NCBI RefSeq assembly: GCF_041320705.1
Contig: NZ_JBGGTQ010000005.1
Coordinates: forward strand, 186,001-250,000
Length of the DNA: 64,000 nt
From: Kineococcus mangrovi
Lineage (GTDB): Bacteria > Actinomycetota > Actinomycetes > Actinomycetales > Kineococcaceae
Reading direction: 5' to 3'
The notes below the pieces were generated by a model. That model was not told where the DNA came from. It made no database searches and worked only from the letters and a program-made list of their open reading frames with translations. Positions within the stretch are counted from its first letter, which is position 1, and every line of letters begins with the position of its first letter. A program made the position numbers and the translations under genes. Shown one piece after another: positions 49,506 to 63,566 of this stretch.

Positions 49506-51524
49506 GTGCCCGACCCCGCCACCTACCGCCCCAAGCCGGGGGAGATCCCGCTCGAACCCGGGGTGTACCGCTTCCGCGACCCGCACGGCCGGGTCATCTA
49601 CGTCGGCAAGGCCAAGAGCCTGCGGGCGCGCCTGGCGAACTACTTCCAGGACCTGTCGGCGCTGCACCCGCGCACCACGGCCATGGTCACCACCGCCGCC
49701 AGCGTGGAGTGGACCGTCGTGTCCACCGAGGTCGAGGCCCTGCAGCTGGAGTACTCCTGGATCAAGGAGTTCGACCCGCGGTTCAACGTCAAGTACCGCG
49801 ACGACAAGTCCTACCCCTACCTCGCCGTCACCATGGGCGAGGAGGTGCCGCGCGTGCAGGTCCTGCGCGGGGCCAAGCGCAAGGGCACCCGCTACTTCGG
49901 CCCCTACACCCACGCCTGGGCCATCCGCGAGACCGTCGACCTCCTGCTGCGCGTCTTCCCCGTCCGCACCTGCTCCACCGGCGTCTACAAGCGCGCCGGC
50001 CAGGTCGGCCGGCCCTGCCTGCTCGGCTACATCGACAAGTGCTCCGCGCCCTGCGTCGGCAAGATCTCCCCCCAGGACCACAAGGACCTCGCGCAGGACT
50101 TCTGCGACTTCATGGCCGGCAACACCGCCAAGTTCGTCCGCCGCGCCGAGCGGGAGATGAAGGCCGCCGCCGCCGAGATGGACTACGAGCGCGCCGCCCG
50201 CCTGCGCGACGACGTCGGCGCCCTCACCAAGGCCCTGGAGAAGTCCGCCGTCGTCCTGCCCGACGCCACCGACGCCGACGTCTTCGCCATCGCCGACGAC
50301 GAGCTCGAGGCCGCCGTGCAGGTCTTCCACGTCCGCGGCGGCCGCGTCCGCGGCCAGCGCGGCTGGGTCTCCGAGAAGGTCGAGGACGTCGACACCCCCG
50401 AGCTCGTCGAGCAGCTGCTGCTGCAGGTCTACGGCGGCGAGTCCGGCGAGGGCGTCCCGCGCGAGGTGCTCGTCCCCGAGCTGCCCGCCACCGTCGAGGC
50501 CGACGTGGAGGACTGGCTCAGCGAGCTGCGCGGGTCCCGCGTCGACCTGCGCGTCCCCCAGCGCGGGGACAAGCGCGCCCTCATGGAGACGGTGCACCGC
50601 AACGCCACCCAGGCCCTGGCCCTGCACAAGACCCGCCGCGGCGGGGACCTCACGACCCGCAGCCTGGCCCTGCAGGAGCTGCAGGAGGCGCTCGGGCTGG
50701 AGGAGGCGCCGCTGCGCATCGAGTGCTACGACGTCTCGCACACCCAGGAGACCAACGTCGTCGCGTCCATGGTCGTCTTCGAGGACGGCCTGCCCAAGAA
50801 GGCCGACTACCGCCGCTTCGCGGTGCGCGGCGAGGAGGGCGGCCTCGACGACACCCGCGCCATGCGCGAGGTCCTGTCCCGCCGGTTCCGCCGGGTGCGC
50901 TCGGAGCAGGACGGCGCGCCGGGACAGCCCGCGCCGATCACCGAGACCGCCGACGGCGTGGAGGTCGAGACCTCCGGGGCGGTCGGCGGTGAGGTCCTCG
51001 CCGGCCTCGACCCCGAGACCGGCCGGCCCCGCCGCTTCGCCTACACCCCCAACCTCGTCGTCGTCGACGGCGGCCGGCCCCAGGTCGAGGCCGCCGCCCG
51101 CGCCCTGGCCGACGTCGGCGTCGTCGACGTGGCCCTGTGCGGGCTCGCCAAGCGCCTGGAGGAGGTGTGGCTGCCGGGGGAGGAGCACCCCGTCGTGCTG
51201 CCCCGCACCAGCCAGGGCCTGTTCCTCCTGCAACGCGTGCGCGACGAGGCCCACCGCTTCGCCATCACCTACCACCGCTCCAAGCGGTCCAAGGCGATGA
51301 CGACCTCCGCCCTCGACGGGGTGCCCGGGCTCGGCCAGGCCCGCAGGACGGCCCTGCTGAAGCACTTCGGCTCCGTCAAGAAGCTGCGCGCCGCCAGCGA
51401 GGAAGAGGTGGCCGCCGTGCCCGGCATGGGGACCAAGACCGCCCGGGCCGTCGTCGAGGCGCTCGCGAGCGCCCCGGCGCCCGAACCGGCGGTGAACACC
51501 GCCACCGGCGAACTGCTCGACTGA
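49506..51524 (+). CDS. uvrC: Excinuclease ABC subunit C
   Basis: Dual-incision nuclease of nucleotide excision repair. 672 residues: GIY-YIG domain at the N-terminus ([27 protein letters not shown]), a Cys-rich region ([23 protein letters not shown]), a UVR motif ([20 protein letters not shown]), the RNase H-like nuclease ([34 protein letters not shown]) and C-terminal helix-hairpin-helix repeats ([21 protein letters not shown]). The leaderless GTG 49506 is used; an upstream in-frame start would fall across the promoter. 97 nt then separate it from rapZ. Confidence 0.95.
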   Translation: MPDPATYRPKPGEIPLEPGVYRFRDPHGRVIYVGKAKSLRARLANYFQDLSALHPRTTAMVTTAASVEWTVVSTEVEALQLEYSWIKEFDPRFNVKYRDDKSYPYLAVTMGEEVPRVQVLRGAKRKGTRYFGPYTHAWAIRETVDLLLRVFPVRTCSTGVYKRAGQVGRPCLLGYIDKCSAPCVGKISPQDHKDLAQDFCDFMAGNTAKFVRRAEREMKAAAAEMDYERAARLRDDVGALTKALEKSAVVLPDATDADVFAIADDELEAAVQVFHVRGGRVRGQRGWVSEKVEDVDTPELVEQLLLQVYGGESGEGVPREVLVPELPATVEADVEDWLSELRGSRVDLRVPQRGDKRALMETVHRNATQALALHKTRRGGDLTTRSLALQELQEALGLEEAPLRIECYDVSHTQETNVVASMVVFEDGLPKKADYRRFAVRGEEGGLDDTRAMREVLSRRFRRVRSEQDGAPGQPAPITETADGVEVETSGAVGGEVLAGLDPETGRPRRFAYTPNLVVVDGGRPQVEAAARALADVGVVDVALCGLAKRLEEVWLPGEEHPVVLPRTSQGLFLLQRVRDEAHRFAITYHRSKRSKAMTTSALDGVPGLGQARRTALLKHFGSVKKLRAASEEEVAAVPGMGTKTARAVVEALASAPAPEPAVNTATGELLD

Positions 51525-51621
51525 GCCCGCCGGACCAGACCCACCACGGCTGGTGACCGCGTGACCGCGGCGAGTCCTGACCCCGTCGTCGCCGACACGC
51601 CCGGGATGACAGGATGAGCGC

Positions 51622-52523
51622 GTGCAGGAGACGGTGGAGGCCACGGGGGCGGGGCCAGCACGGCCGCGACGGCCCGAGCTGCTCATCATCACCGGGATGT
51701 CGGGGGCGGGGCGCTCCACGACGGGCAAGGCCCTGGAGGACCTGGGCTGGTACGTCGTCGACAACCTGCCCCCGCAGATGCTCGAACCCCTGGCCCAGCT
51801 CGCGGCCCGGGCGGGGCAGGCCATCCCGCGCCTGGCCGTCGTCGTCGACGTCCGCGGCCGCAGCTTCTTCGCCGAGCTCACCGGCGCCCTCGCCTCGCTC
51901 GACACCCGGCACGTCTCCCCGCGCGTGCTGTTCCTCGACGCCACCGACGAGGTCCTCGTCCGCCGCTTCGAGTCGGTCCGGCGCCCCCACCCCCTGCAGG
52001 GCGAGGACCGCATCGTGGACGGCATCGCCCGCGAACGCGTCCTCACCGGCGAGCTGCGCGCCCGCGCCGACGTCGTCGTCGACTCCAGCTCCTTCAACGT
52101 CCACCAGCTCGGGTCCCTCGTCGCCTCCCTCTTCGAGGCCGACCGCGCCGAGGACCTGCGCGTCACCGTCATGAGCTTCGGCTTCAAGTACGGCACCCCG
52201 GCCGACGCCGAGCACGTCGCCGACGTCCGCTTCATCCCCAACCCGCACTGGGAACCGGACCTGCGCCCCCTCACCGGCCAGGACGAACCGGTGTCCCGCT
52301 TCGTCCTGGCCGCCCAGGGCGCCACCCCGTTCCTGGACGGCTACGAGTCCGCGCTGTCCCCCGTCTTCGACGGCTACCGGCGCGAGAACAAGCGGTACGC
52401 GACGATCGCCATCGGCTGCACCGGCGGCAAGCACCGCTCGGTGGCCATGGCCGAGGAGCTCGGCGCCCGGCTGCGCCGCGACGGCGTGCCCGTCCGCGTC
52501 CTCCACCGCGACCTGGGGCGTGA

Positions 52524-52527
<4 letters not shown>
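51622..52527 (+). CDS. rapZ: RNase adapter/nucleotide-binding protein RapZ
   Basis: A 301-residue protein of the RapZ (YvcJ) family: P-loop GMSGAGRST at 25-33, [39 protein letters not shown], and the C-terminal [25 protein letters not shown] and [19 protein letters not shown]. In E. coli it guides RNase E to small RNAs controlling glucosamine-6-phosphate synthase; in Gram-positives it binds nucleotides and its role is less clear. CAGGAT lies 6 nt before GTG 51622. It starts the conserved rapZ-yvcK-whiA cluster and overlaps yvcK by 4 nt. Confidence 0.93.
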
Positions 52528-55835
<3,308 letters not shown>

Positions 55836-55850
55836 GCCTCTGACACGTTC

Positions 55851-55887
55851 CGGCCCGGGCACTCGCGCACGCGCAGTGCCCGGGCCG
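55851..55887 (+). terminator. Hairpin between gap and pgk
   Basis: CGGCCCGGGCACT and AGTGCCCGGGCCG make a perfect 13-bp stem with an 11-nt loop, 15 nt after gap. It probably attenuates read-through into pgk, giving more gap than pgk message. Confidence 0.65.
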
Positions 55888-55946
55888 TCGTCCGTCCGGA
55901 CCCCGGGCCGCACCAGCAGGCCGGGCAGCAGCAGAAGGGAACGTCC

Positions 55947-57185
<1,239 letters not shown>

Positions 57186-57226
57186 CCCCGCGACCCCGCC
57201 CACACACCCCGCTGGAAGGCGTACCG

Positions 57227-58012
57227 ATGCCCCGCACCCCGCTCATCGCCGGCAACTGGAAGATGGTCCTGGACCACCAGCAGGGCACCCTGCTGGTGCA
57301 GAAGCTGGACTGGACCCTGAAGGACGCCAAGCACGACTACTCCGCCGTCGAGGTGGCCGTCCTGCCCTCGCACACGAGCCTGCGCACCGTGCAGACGCTC
57401 ATCGACGGCGACAAGCTGTCGATCCGCCTCGGCGCGCAGGACGTCTCCGAGCACGACGCGGGTGCCCACACCGGTGAGGTGTCCGCGGCCCAGCTCAGCA
57501 AGCTCGGCGTCACCTACGTGGCCGTCGGGCACTCCGAGCGCCGCCAGCACCACGGCGAGGACGACGCGGTGGTGCGGGCGAAGACGGCGAAGGCCCTGGC
57601 CGGCGGGCTCGTCCCCGTCGTCTGCGTGGGGGAGCCGCTGGAGGTCCGCAAGGCGGAGCAGCACGTCGAGCACACCGTCGGGCAGGTCGTGCAGGCCCTC
57701 ACCGGCCTGACGGCCGAGCAGGTCGCCGGGCTCGTGCTCGCCTACGAGCCGGTGTGGGCCATCGGGACCGGCGAGGTCGCCACGCCCGAGGACGCCCAGG
57801 AGGTGTGCGCCGCGCTGCGTTCGGCCGTGGCCGAGCAGTTCGACCAGACGACGGCCGACGCGGTGCGGATCCTCTACGGCGGCAGCGTGAAGCCCGCCAA
57901 CATCGCCTCGATCATGAAGCAGCCGGACGTCGACGGGGCCCTCGTCGGGGGCGCCAGCACGGACGCGGGCGACTTCGCCGCGATCGTGCGCTTCCGCGAT
58001 CACCCGGCCTGA
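57227..58012 (+). CDS. tpiA: Triosephosphate isomerase
   Basis: Interconverts dihydroxyacetone phosphate and glyceraldehyde 3-phosphate. The 261-residue TIM barrel has IAGNWKM (Lys), [15 protein letters not shown] (catalytic His), [16 protein letters not shown] (catalytic Glu) and [12 protein letters not shown] with the GALVGGAST phosphate loop. GGAAGG precedes the ATG. The stop lies 19 nt before the secG -10. Confidence 0.96.
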   Translation: MPRTPLIAGNWKMVLDHQQGTLLVQKLDWTLKDAKHDYSAVEVAVLPSHTSLRTVQTLIDGDKLSIRLGAQDVSEHDAGAHTGEVSAAQLSKLGVTYVAVGHSERRQHHGEDDAVVRAKTAKALAGGLVPVVCVGEPLEVRKAEQHVEHTVGQVVQALTGLTAEQVAGLVLAYEPVWAIGTGEVATPEDAQEVCAALRSAVAEQFDQTTADAVRILYGGSVKPANIASIMKQPDVDGALVGGASTDAGDFAAIVRFRDHPA

Positions 58013-58043
58013 GGACGGCCCGTGATGGCCTAGGCTGAGCGGC

Positions 58044-58295
58044 GTGAGCGTCCTCCGCATCGTGCTGCAGGTGATCCTCGCGATCTCCAGCCTCTTCCTG
58101 ACCCTGCTCATCCTGCTGCACAAGGGCAAGGGGGGTGGCCTGTCGGACATGTTCGGCGGTGGCGTCACGACGAGCCTGTCCGGGTCGAGCATGGCCGAGC
58201 GGAACCTCAACCGGTTCACGATCACGGTCGGTTGCGTCTGGTTCGCGACCGTCGTGCTGCTCGGCCTGGTCGAGCGCTTCACCAACGAGTTCTGA
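58044..58295 (+). CDS. secG: Preprotein translocase subunit SecG
   Basis: Small membrane subunit of the SecYEG channel. 83 residues with two membrane helices (about 4-24 and 55-77) separated by the conserved loop LLHKGKGGGLSDMFGGGVTTSLSGSS. GTG 58044 follows TAGGCT (58031-58036) by 7 nt, so it probably has its own leaderless promoter within the glycolytic cluster. rbpA starts 13 nt later. Confidence 0.95.
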   Translation: MSVLRIVLQVILAISSLFLTLLILLHKGKGGGLSDMFGGGVTTSLSGSSMAERNLNRFTITVGCVWFATVVLLGLVERFTNEF

Positions 58296-58308
58296 GGAGA
58301 CGACCGAC

Positions 58309-58659
58309 GTGGCAGGTGGCAACGCCATCCGGGGCAGCAGGGTCGGCGCCGGCCCCATGGGCGAGGCGGAGCGCGGCGACACCGCGCCGAGGATCCGCAT
58401 CTCCTACTGGTGCGCGAACGGGCACGAGACGAAGCCCAGCTTCGCCGAGGAGTCCGGGGTCGAGCCGCCGGAGACGTGGGACTGCCCGCGCTGCGGGTTC
58501 CCCGCCGGCACGGACCGGAGCAACCCGCCGGCCCCGCCGAAGAACGAGCCCTACAAGACGCACCTCGCGTACGTGAAGGAGCGCCGCTCCGACGCCGACG
58601 GCGAGGCCATCCTCAACGAGGCCCTGGACTCGCTGCGAGCGCGCGGCCTCATCCGCTGA
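58309..58659 (+). CDS. rbpA: RNA polymerase-binding protein RbpA
   Basis: An actinobacterial transcription factor that binds RNA polymerase and the principal sigma factor and stabilises the open complex. 116 residues: the N-terminal tail and basic linker (NAIRGSRVGAGPMGEAERGDTAPR), a zinc-ribbon core (YWCANGHETKPSFAEE, WDCPRCGFPAG) and the C-terminal sigma-interaction region (PYKTHLAYVKERRSDADGEAILNEALDSLRARG). GTG 58309 with GAGGAGA upstream. A marker gene for the phylum. Confidence 0.96.
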   Translation: MAGGNAIRGSRVGAGPMGEAERGDTAPRIRISYWCANGHETKPSFAEESGVEPPETWDCPRCGFPAGTDRSNPPAPPKNEPYKTHLAYVKERRSDADGEAILNEALDSLRARGLIR

Positions 58660-58678
58660 TCCCGCCCGCTCCACGGAC

Positions 58679-58717
58679 GACGAAGGCCCCCCGCACACCG
58701 TGCGGGGGGCCTTCGTC
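58679..58717. terminator. Bidirectional terminator between rbpA and pgl
   Basis: An 18-bp perfect stem (58679-58696 with 58700-58717; arms begin GACGAAGGCCCCCCGCAC) and a 3-nt loop lie between the convergent rbpA and pgl stops, so one hairpin can end both the glycolytic and pentose-phosphate operons. Confidence 0.8.
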
Positions 58718-58732
58718 CGTGCCGGACCGGGC

Positions 58733-59482
58733 TCAGAGGTCGGCGGCAGCAGCCTCGTCGACGAGCCACAGCGTCCGCTCGGTGCCGAACACGCCGGCGG
58801 CCGGGGTCTCGGAGACCTCGCCGGCGGCGACGCCGCGGGCGACGGCGGCGGCCTTCTCGGCGCCGGCGGCGACGAGCCACACCTGCCGGGCCCGTGCGAT
58901 GGCCCCGAAGGTGAACGAGACCCGCAGCGGCGGCGGCTTGGGGGACTCCCGGATCCCGACGACGCTGGACTCGTCACGCGCCAGCCCGGGGTGGCCCGGG
59001 AAGAGGGAGGCGACGTGCCCGTCGGGCCCCATCCCCAGCAGCAGGACGTCGAACGCAGGGACCTCCGCCCCGTCGCCGAACTGCAGCAGCTCGGCGGCGT
59101 AGCGGGCGGCGGCCGCGTCGAGGTCGTCCCCGTCGGGGCCGTCCGTGGCCGGGGGGTAGTGCACGGTGGACACGTCGAGGTCCAGCGCGTCCAGCAGGGC
59201 GTCCTGGGCCTGCGTGGCGTTGCGCTCCGGGTCGCCCGTCGGCAGGAACCGCTCGTCGGACCACCAGAAGTGCACCCGGCGCCAGTCCACGGCGTCCCGA
59301 CCGGCCGCGCCGGCGACCGCCGCCAGCGTCTTGCCGCCGATCGTGCCGCCCGTCAGGGACAGGTGCGCCACCCCCCGCGCCGCCTGTGCGTCGGCCAGCG
59401 CGGTGAGGAGCCGGTCGGCGGTGGCCGCGGCCAGCAGCTCGGCAGAGCCGTACCGGACGACGGAGACGGCCTGACGGCTCAC
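58733..59482 (-). CDS. pgl: 6-phosphogluconolactonase
   Basis: Hydrolyses 6-phosphogluconolactone in the oxidative pentose-phosphate pathway. 249 residues of the DevB/Pgl family: HLSLTGGTIGGKTL, VHFWWSDERFLP, DVLLLGMGPDGHVASLFPGHPGL and GAEKAAAVARG. GTG 59482 overlaps the opcA stop by 4 nt. Last gene of the tkt-tal-zwf-opcA-pgl operon on the minus strand. Confidence 0.95.
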   Translation of the reverse strand: MSRQAVSVVRYGSAELLAAATADRLLTALADAQAARGVAHLSLTGGTIGGKTLAAVAGAAGRDAVDWRRVHFWWSDERFLPTGDPERNATQAQDALLDALDLDVSTVHYPPATDGPDGDDLDAAAARYAAELLQFGDGAEVPAFDVLLLGMGPDGHVASLFPGHPGLARDESSVVGIRESPKPPPLRVSFTFGAIARARQVWLVAAGAEKAAAVARGVAAGEVSETPAAGVFGTERTLWLVDEAAAADL

Positions 59483-60756
59483 CGGTCCACCGCCGCGCGC
59501 CTCGTCGTCGTCCGTGCCGTCTTCTTCGCGGTCTTGGCGGCCGTCGTCTTCTTCGCGGTGGTCTTCTTCGCAGTGGTCTTCTGCCCGGTCGTCTTCTGGG
59601 CGGCCGTCTTCGTCGCGGCGGCCGCCCGCTTCTGGGTGGACCGGACCTGCGGGGTCTGCGACTCCGGGGCCTCACCCGCGACGGGGGAGGTGCCGTCGGA
59701 ACGTTCCTGCTCCGGCGGGGCCCCCTTCATCTGCTCCGAGACCACCGCCGAGGCGGCCTCGGCGGCGGCCTGGCGCGCCGCCGCCCCCCGGCTGCCGGAC
59801 AGCTTCCCGGCGTGCTCGGCGTCGCGGGCGGACATGACCTTCCTGCTCACCTGCGGCAGGCCGTCGCGCAGCACCTCGCCGTAGACCTCGTCGGGGTCCA
59901 GGCGCCGCAGCTCCTCGGTCAGGCAGTCCTTCACCTGCCGGCGGGCCAGGGAGAGCCGTCGGTCCGGCTGACCCGGCTGGGTCAGCGTGGCGACCGTCGC
60001 GTCGGGGCGGATCAGCTCCACCGCGCCGGACCGGCGTTCGAGCCGGACGCTCTGGACGCCGGTGCCGCGACGGGTCCGGGCCCGCACGACGGGCGCCTTG
60101 AGCTTGGCGGCGAGCCAGGCGGCGAGCAGCTCGGTGCTCGGGCTGTCCGGAGCGCCGGCGACCGTGATGGACGTGACCGGCTCGTAGGGCGGCTGGTCCA
60201 GCGCGGCCGCGAGCAGCGCGCGCCAGTTCGTCAGGCGGGTCCACGCGAGGTCGGTGTCACCCTCGCGGTAGGTGGCCCGCCGCGCCGCCAGGGCCTTCGC
60301 CGGGTCGCGCGACTCCGCGGAGTCGGTGATCCGGCGCTGCGCGATGCGGCCGATGGGGTCGGTGCGCAGGTCCTCGGGGGCCGCGCCGGGCCAGTAGGCC
60401 ACGATCGGCGCGTCCGGCAGCAGCAGGGAGACGATGGTCGTCTCACCGTGCTCGACGAGCGGGCCGTACGCGCGCAGCACGATGACCTCGCTGGCCCCGG
60501 CGTCCCCGCCGACCCGGATCTGCGCGTCCAGGCGGGCCGCCCCGCGCTTGGTGCCGCGGGCGAGGACGAGCACCCGGCACGGGTGCTCGCGGCTGGCCTC
60601 GTTGGCCGCGGAGATGGCGTCCTCGGCGTGGGCGTCGTCGGTGACGACGACGAGCGTCAGGACCCGGCCGAGGGCCACGGCCCCGCCGGAGTCGCGCAGG
60701 TCGATGAGCGCCTTGTTGATGGCGCTCGTCGACGTGCTGGGCAGGTCGATGATCAT
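59479..60756 (-). CDS. opcA: Glucose-6-phosphate dehydrogenase assembly protein OpcA with an H1-like tail
   Basis: OpcA supports assembly and activity of Zwf in cyanobacteria and actinobacteria. The first 320 or so residues look typical (LTLVVVTDDAHAEDAISAANEASREHPCRVLVLARG, LLLPDAPIVAYWPG, DTDLAWTRLTNWRALLAAALDQ). From about residue 325 a disordered extension follows, the last 50 residues of which are almost only Lys, Ala, Thr and Gln/Arg, with repeats such as KKTTAKKTT, like histone H1 or actinobacterial HU tails. The ATG has GAGGAGG upstream, 22 nt after zwf. The overlap with pgl is 4 nt. Confidence 0.93.
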   Translation of the reverse strand: MIIDLPSTSTSAINKALIDLRDSGGAVALGRVLTLVVVTDDAHAEDAISAANEASREHPCRVLVLARGTKRGAARLDAQIRVGGDAGASEVIVLRAYGPLVEHGETTIVSLLLPDAPIVAYWPGAAPEDLRTDPIGRIAQRRITDSAESRDPAKALAARRATYREGDTDLAWTRLTNWRALLAAALDQPPYEPVTSITVAGAPDSPSTELLAAWLAAKLKAPVVRARTRRGTGVQSVRLERRSGAVELIRPDATVATLTQPGQPDRRLSLARRQVKDCLTEELRRLDPDEVYGEVLRDGLPQVSRKVMSARDAEHAGKLSGSRGAAARQAAAEAASAVVSEQMKGAPPEQERSDGTSPVAGEAPESQTPQVRSTQKRAAAATKTAAQKTTGQKTTAKKTTAKKTTAAKTAKKTARTTTRRAAVDR

Positions 60757-60778
60757 CGTGAGACCTCCTCGGTGCGCG

Positions 60779-62320
60779 TCACGGTCGCCGCCACTGCCGG
60801 CCGGTCCGCTCGAGCATGGCGTCCGCCGACGGCGGCCCCCACGTGCCCGACGGGTACGGCTCGGGCCGGCTGTTCTTGGCCCAGAACGAGGTGATCGGGT
60901 CCAGGATCTTCCAGGACAGCTCGACCTCCTCGTGCCGCGGGAACAGCGGGGGGTCCCCGAGCAGGACGTCGAGGATGAGCCGCTCGTACGCCTCGGGGCT
61001 GGACTCGGTGAAGGCGTGCCCGTAGCCGAAGTCCATCGTCACGTCCCGCACCTCCATCGCGGTGCCCGGGACCTTCGACCCGAACCGCATGGTGATGCCC
61101 TCGTCCGGCTGGACCCGCACGACCAGCGCGTTCTGGCCCAGCTCCTCGGTCGCGGTCCGCTCGAACGGCAGGTGCGGCGCCCGCTTGAAGACGACGGCGA
61201 TCTCGGTCACGCGCCGGCCCAGGCGCTTGCCCGCCCGCAGGTAGAACGGCACACCCGCCCAGCGGCGGGTGTCGATCTCCAGCTCGACGGCGGCGAACGT
61301 CTCGGTCCTCGAGGCCGGGTCGATGCCGTCCTCGTCGAGGTAGCCCTTGACGAACTCCGAGCCCTGCCAGCCCGAGGCGTACTGCCCGCGGGCCGTCGAG
61401 CGGGCCAGGTCCTTCAACGGCCGCACGGCCGAGAGCACCTTGGCCTTCTCGGCGCGCAGGTCGGCCGCCTCGAAGGAGACCGGTTCCTCCATGGCCGTCA
61501 GGGCCAGCAGCTGCAGGAGGTGGTTCTGGATGACGTCGCGCGCCGCGCCGATGCCGTCGTAGTACCCCGCACGGCCGCCGATGCCGATGTCCTCGGCCAT
61601 GGTGATCTGCACGTGGTCGACGTGGTTGGCGTTCCACAGCGGCTCGAACATCTGGTTCGCGAAGCGCAGCGCCAGGATGTTCTGGACCGTCTCCTTGCCC
61701 AGGTAGTGGTCGATGCGGAACACCGAGTCCGGGGGGAAGACGTCCTCGACCACGGCGTTCAGCTCGCGCGCCGAGGCCAGGTCGTGCCCGAACGGCTTCT
61801 CGATGACGACGCGGCGCCACTGGTCGCCGTGCTGGGCGCTCAACCCGCTGCGCGCCAGCTGCTTGGCCACGACGGGGAAGAACCGCGGCGGGATCGACAT
61901 GTAGAACGCGTGGTTCCCGCCGGTGCCGCGCACCCGGTCCAGGTCGGCGACCGTCGCGGCGAGCTGGTCGAACGCCTCGTCGTCGTCGAACTCCCCGGGC
62001 ACGAAGCGGAACCCCTCGGCCAGCTGGGCCCACACGGACTCGCGGAACGGGGTCCGGGCGTGCTGGCGGACCGAGTCGTAGACGATCTTGCCGAAGTCCT
62101 GGTCGACCCAGTCGCGCCGGGCGAACCCGGTGAGGGCGAACCCCGGGGGCAGCAGCCCCCGGTTCGACAGGTCGTAGATCGCCGGCATGAGCTTCTTGCG
62201 CGCCAGGTCACCGGTCACGCCGAACATCACCATGCCGCAGGGACCGGCGATCCGGGGGAGCCTGCGGTCCCGCGGATCGCGCAGCGGGTTCACCGCGTGC
62301 GTCACCCGCGTGGGGCTCAC
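60779..62320 (-). CDS. zwf: Glucose-6-phosphate dehydrogenase
   Basis: NADP-linked first step of the oxidative pentose-phosphate pathway. 513 residues: the coenzyme loop [30 protein letters not shown], the active-site [21 protein letters not shown], and [24 protein letters not shown] 62320 overlaps the tal stop by 4 nt; a start a few codons later is possible because the first 25 residues are not conserved. OpcA, encoded next, is its assembly partner. Confidence 0.95.
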   Translation of the reverse strand: MSPTRVTHAVNPLRDPRDRRLPRIAGPCGMVMFGVTGDLARKKLMPAIYDLSNRGLLPPGFALTGFARRDWVDQDFGKIVYDSVRQHARTPFRESVWAQLAEGFRFVPGEFDDDEAFDQLAATVADLDRVRGTGGNHAFYMSIPPRFFPVVAKQLARSGLSAQHGDQWRRVVIEKPFGHDLASARELNAVVEDVFPPDSVFRIDHYLGKETVQNILALRFANQMFEPLWNANHVDHVQITMAEDIGIGGRAGYYDGIGAARDVIQNHLLQLLALTAMEEPVSFEAADLRAEKAKVLSAVRPLKDLARSTARGQYASGWQGSEFVKGYLDEDGIDPASRTETFAAVELEIDTRRWAGVPFYLRAGKRLGRRVTEIAVVFKRAPHLPFERTATEELGQNALVVRVQPDEGITMRFGSKVPGTAMEVRDVTMDFGYGHAFTESSPEAYERLILDVLLGDPPLFPRHEEVELSWKILDPITSFWAKNSRPEPYPSGTWGPPSADAMLERTGRQWRRP

Positions 62321-63468
62321 CGGGCGTCTGCCTGCGTCTTCACGCGCTCCAGCTCGTCGGTGACGGTCTGCAGCAGCTCGGTCCAGCTCTTCTCGAACTT
62401 GTCCACGCCCTCGGTCTCGAGCAGGTCGACGACCTCGGTGTAGGAGATGCCCAGGCGCTCGAGGTCGTCGAGGACCTTCTGGGCCTCGCCGTAGGAGCCG
62501 CGGACGGTGTCACCGCTCACCTCGGCGTGGTCGACGGTCGCGTCGAGCGTCTTGCCGGGCATGGTGTTCACGGTGTTCGGCGCCACGAGCTCGGTGACGT
62601 AGAGGGTGTCGGGCAGGTTCGGGTCCTTGACCCCGGTGGAGGCCCACAGCGGACGCTGTGGACGGGCGCCGGCCTCCTTGAGGACCTGCCAGCGCGGGGT
62701 CGAGAAGACCTCCTCGTAGGCCTGGTAGGCCAGGCGCGCGTTGGCCAGGCCCGCCTGGGAGCGCAGGCCCTTCGCCTCCTCCGTGCCGATCTCGTCGAGC
62801 CGCTTGTCGATCTCGGTGTCGACGCGGGAGACGAAGAACGACGCCACGGACTCGATCGTGGAGAGGTCGTGGCCGTTGACCTTGGCCTGCTCGAGGCCGG
62901 TGAGGAAGGCCTGCATCACCGCGCGGTAGCGGTCCAGGGAGAAGATCAGCGTGACGTTGACGCTGATGCCTTCCGACAGCGCGGTGGTGATGGCGGCCAG
63001 GCCCTCGACCGTGGCGGGGATCTTGATGTAGAGGTTCTCCCGGCCCACGGCCTTCCACAGCGTGCGGGCGGACCCCTCGGTGGCGGCGGTGTCGCGCGCC
63101 ATGCGGGGGTCGACCTCGAGGGAGACGCGGCCGTCGAGGCCGTCGGTGCGGTCGAAGACCGGCTTGAGGACGTCGCAGGCGCGGCGGACGTCCTCGGTGG
63201 TGATCTCGAAGACGGCCTTCTCGGTGTCGGCGCCGGCGGCGACGAGCTCGGAGACCTGCTCGGTGTAGCGGTCGCCCTTGGACAGCGCCGTCGCGAAGAT
63301 CGTCGGGTTGGACGTGACGCCCAGGACGCCGAGGTCGACGAGGCGCTGCAGCTCCCCGCCGTCGGTCAGCTCGCGGGAGAGGTCGTCGAGCCAGACCGAG
63401 ACGCCGTGCTGGTGCAGGGCCTCGAGGGTGGGGCTGGTGCTGGTGGGGGTGCTGGTGGTGTCGCTCAC
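62317..63468 (-). CDS. tal: Transaldolase
   Basis: Moves a dihydroxyacetone unit between sugar phosphates. 383 residues, the longer actinobacterial class: [29 protein letters not shown], the Schiff-base Lys in [13 protein letters not shown], and [16 protein letters not shown] chose GTG 63468 ([13 protein letters not shown]..), which gives the family N-terminus, over an upstream in-frame GTG or ATG that would add a Pro-rich leader. GGAGC lies upstream. Confidence 0.95.
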   Translation of the reverse strand: MSDTTSTPTSTSPTLEALHQHGVSVWLDDLSRELTDGGELQRLVDLGVLGVTSNPTIFATALSKGDRYTEQVSELVAAGADTEKAVFEITTEDVRRACDVLKPVFDRTDGLDGRVSLEVDPRMARDTAATEGSARTLWKAVGRENLYIKIPATVEGLAAITTALSEGISVNVTLIFSLDRYRAVMQAFLTGLEQAKVNGHDLSTIESVASFFVSRVDTEIDKRLDEIGTEEAKGLRSQAGLANARLAYQAYEEVFSTPRWQVLKEAGARPQRPLWASTGVKDPNLPDTLYVTELVAPNTVNTMPGKTLDATVDHAEVSGDTVRGSYGEAQKVLDDLERLGISYTEVVDLLETEGVDKFEKSWTELLQTVTDELERVKTQADAR

Positions 63469-63501
63469 GGGATTGCTCCGTTCCTTCGTCCACGGGGTGG
63501 T

Positions 63502-63559
63502 GGGCGCCGGGACGGCGCCCGCACGAGGTCCCGGGGGCCCGCCGGTGCGGGCCCCCGGG
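63502..63559 (-). terminator. Two hairpins between tkt and tal
   Basis: A perfect 13-bp stem (63530-63542 with 63547-63559, arms CCCGGGGGCCCGC) is followed in the direction of transcription by an 8-bp stem GGGCGCCG/CGGCGCCC (about 63502-63520). They begin 8 nt after the tkt stop and fill the gap before tal, so tkt message may be partly terminated or stabilised here. Confidence 0.55.
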
Positions 63560-63566
63560 GTGGTGC

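Noticed and set aside
61646-61658. GAAC..GTTC-like sequence resembling a LexA box
   Set aside because: It lies inside zwf and its spacing does not match the actinobacterial LexA box; no LexA-like site was noticed before the repair genes.
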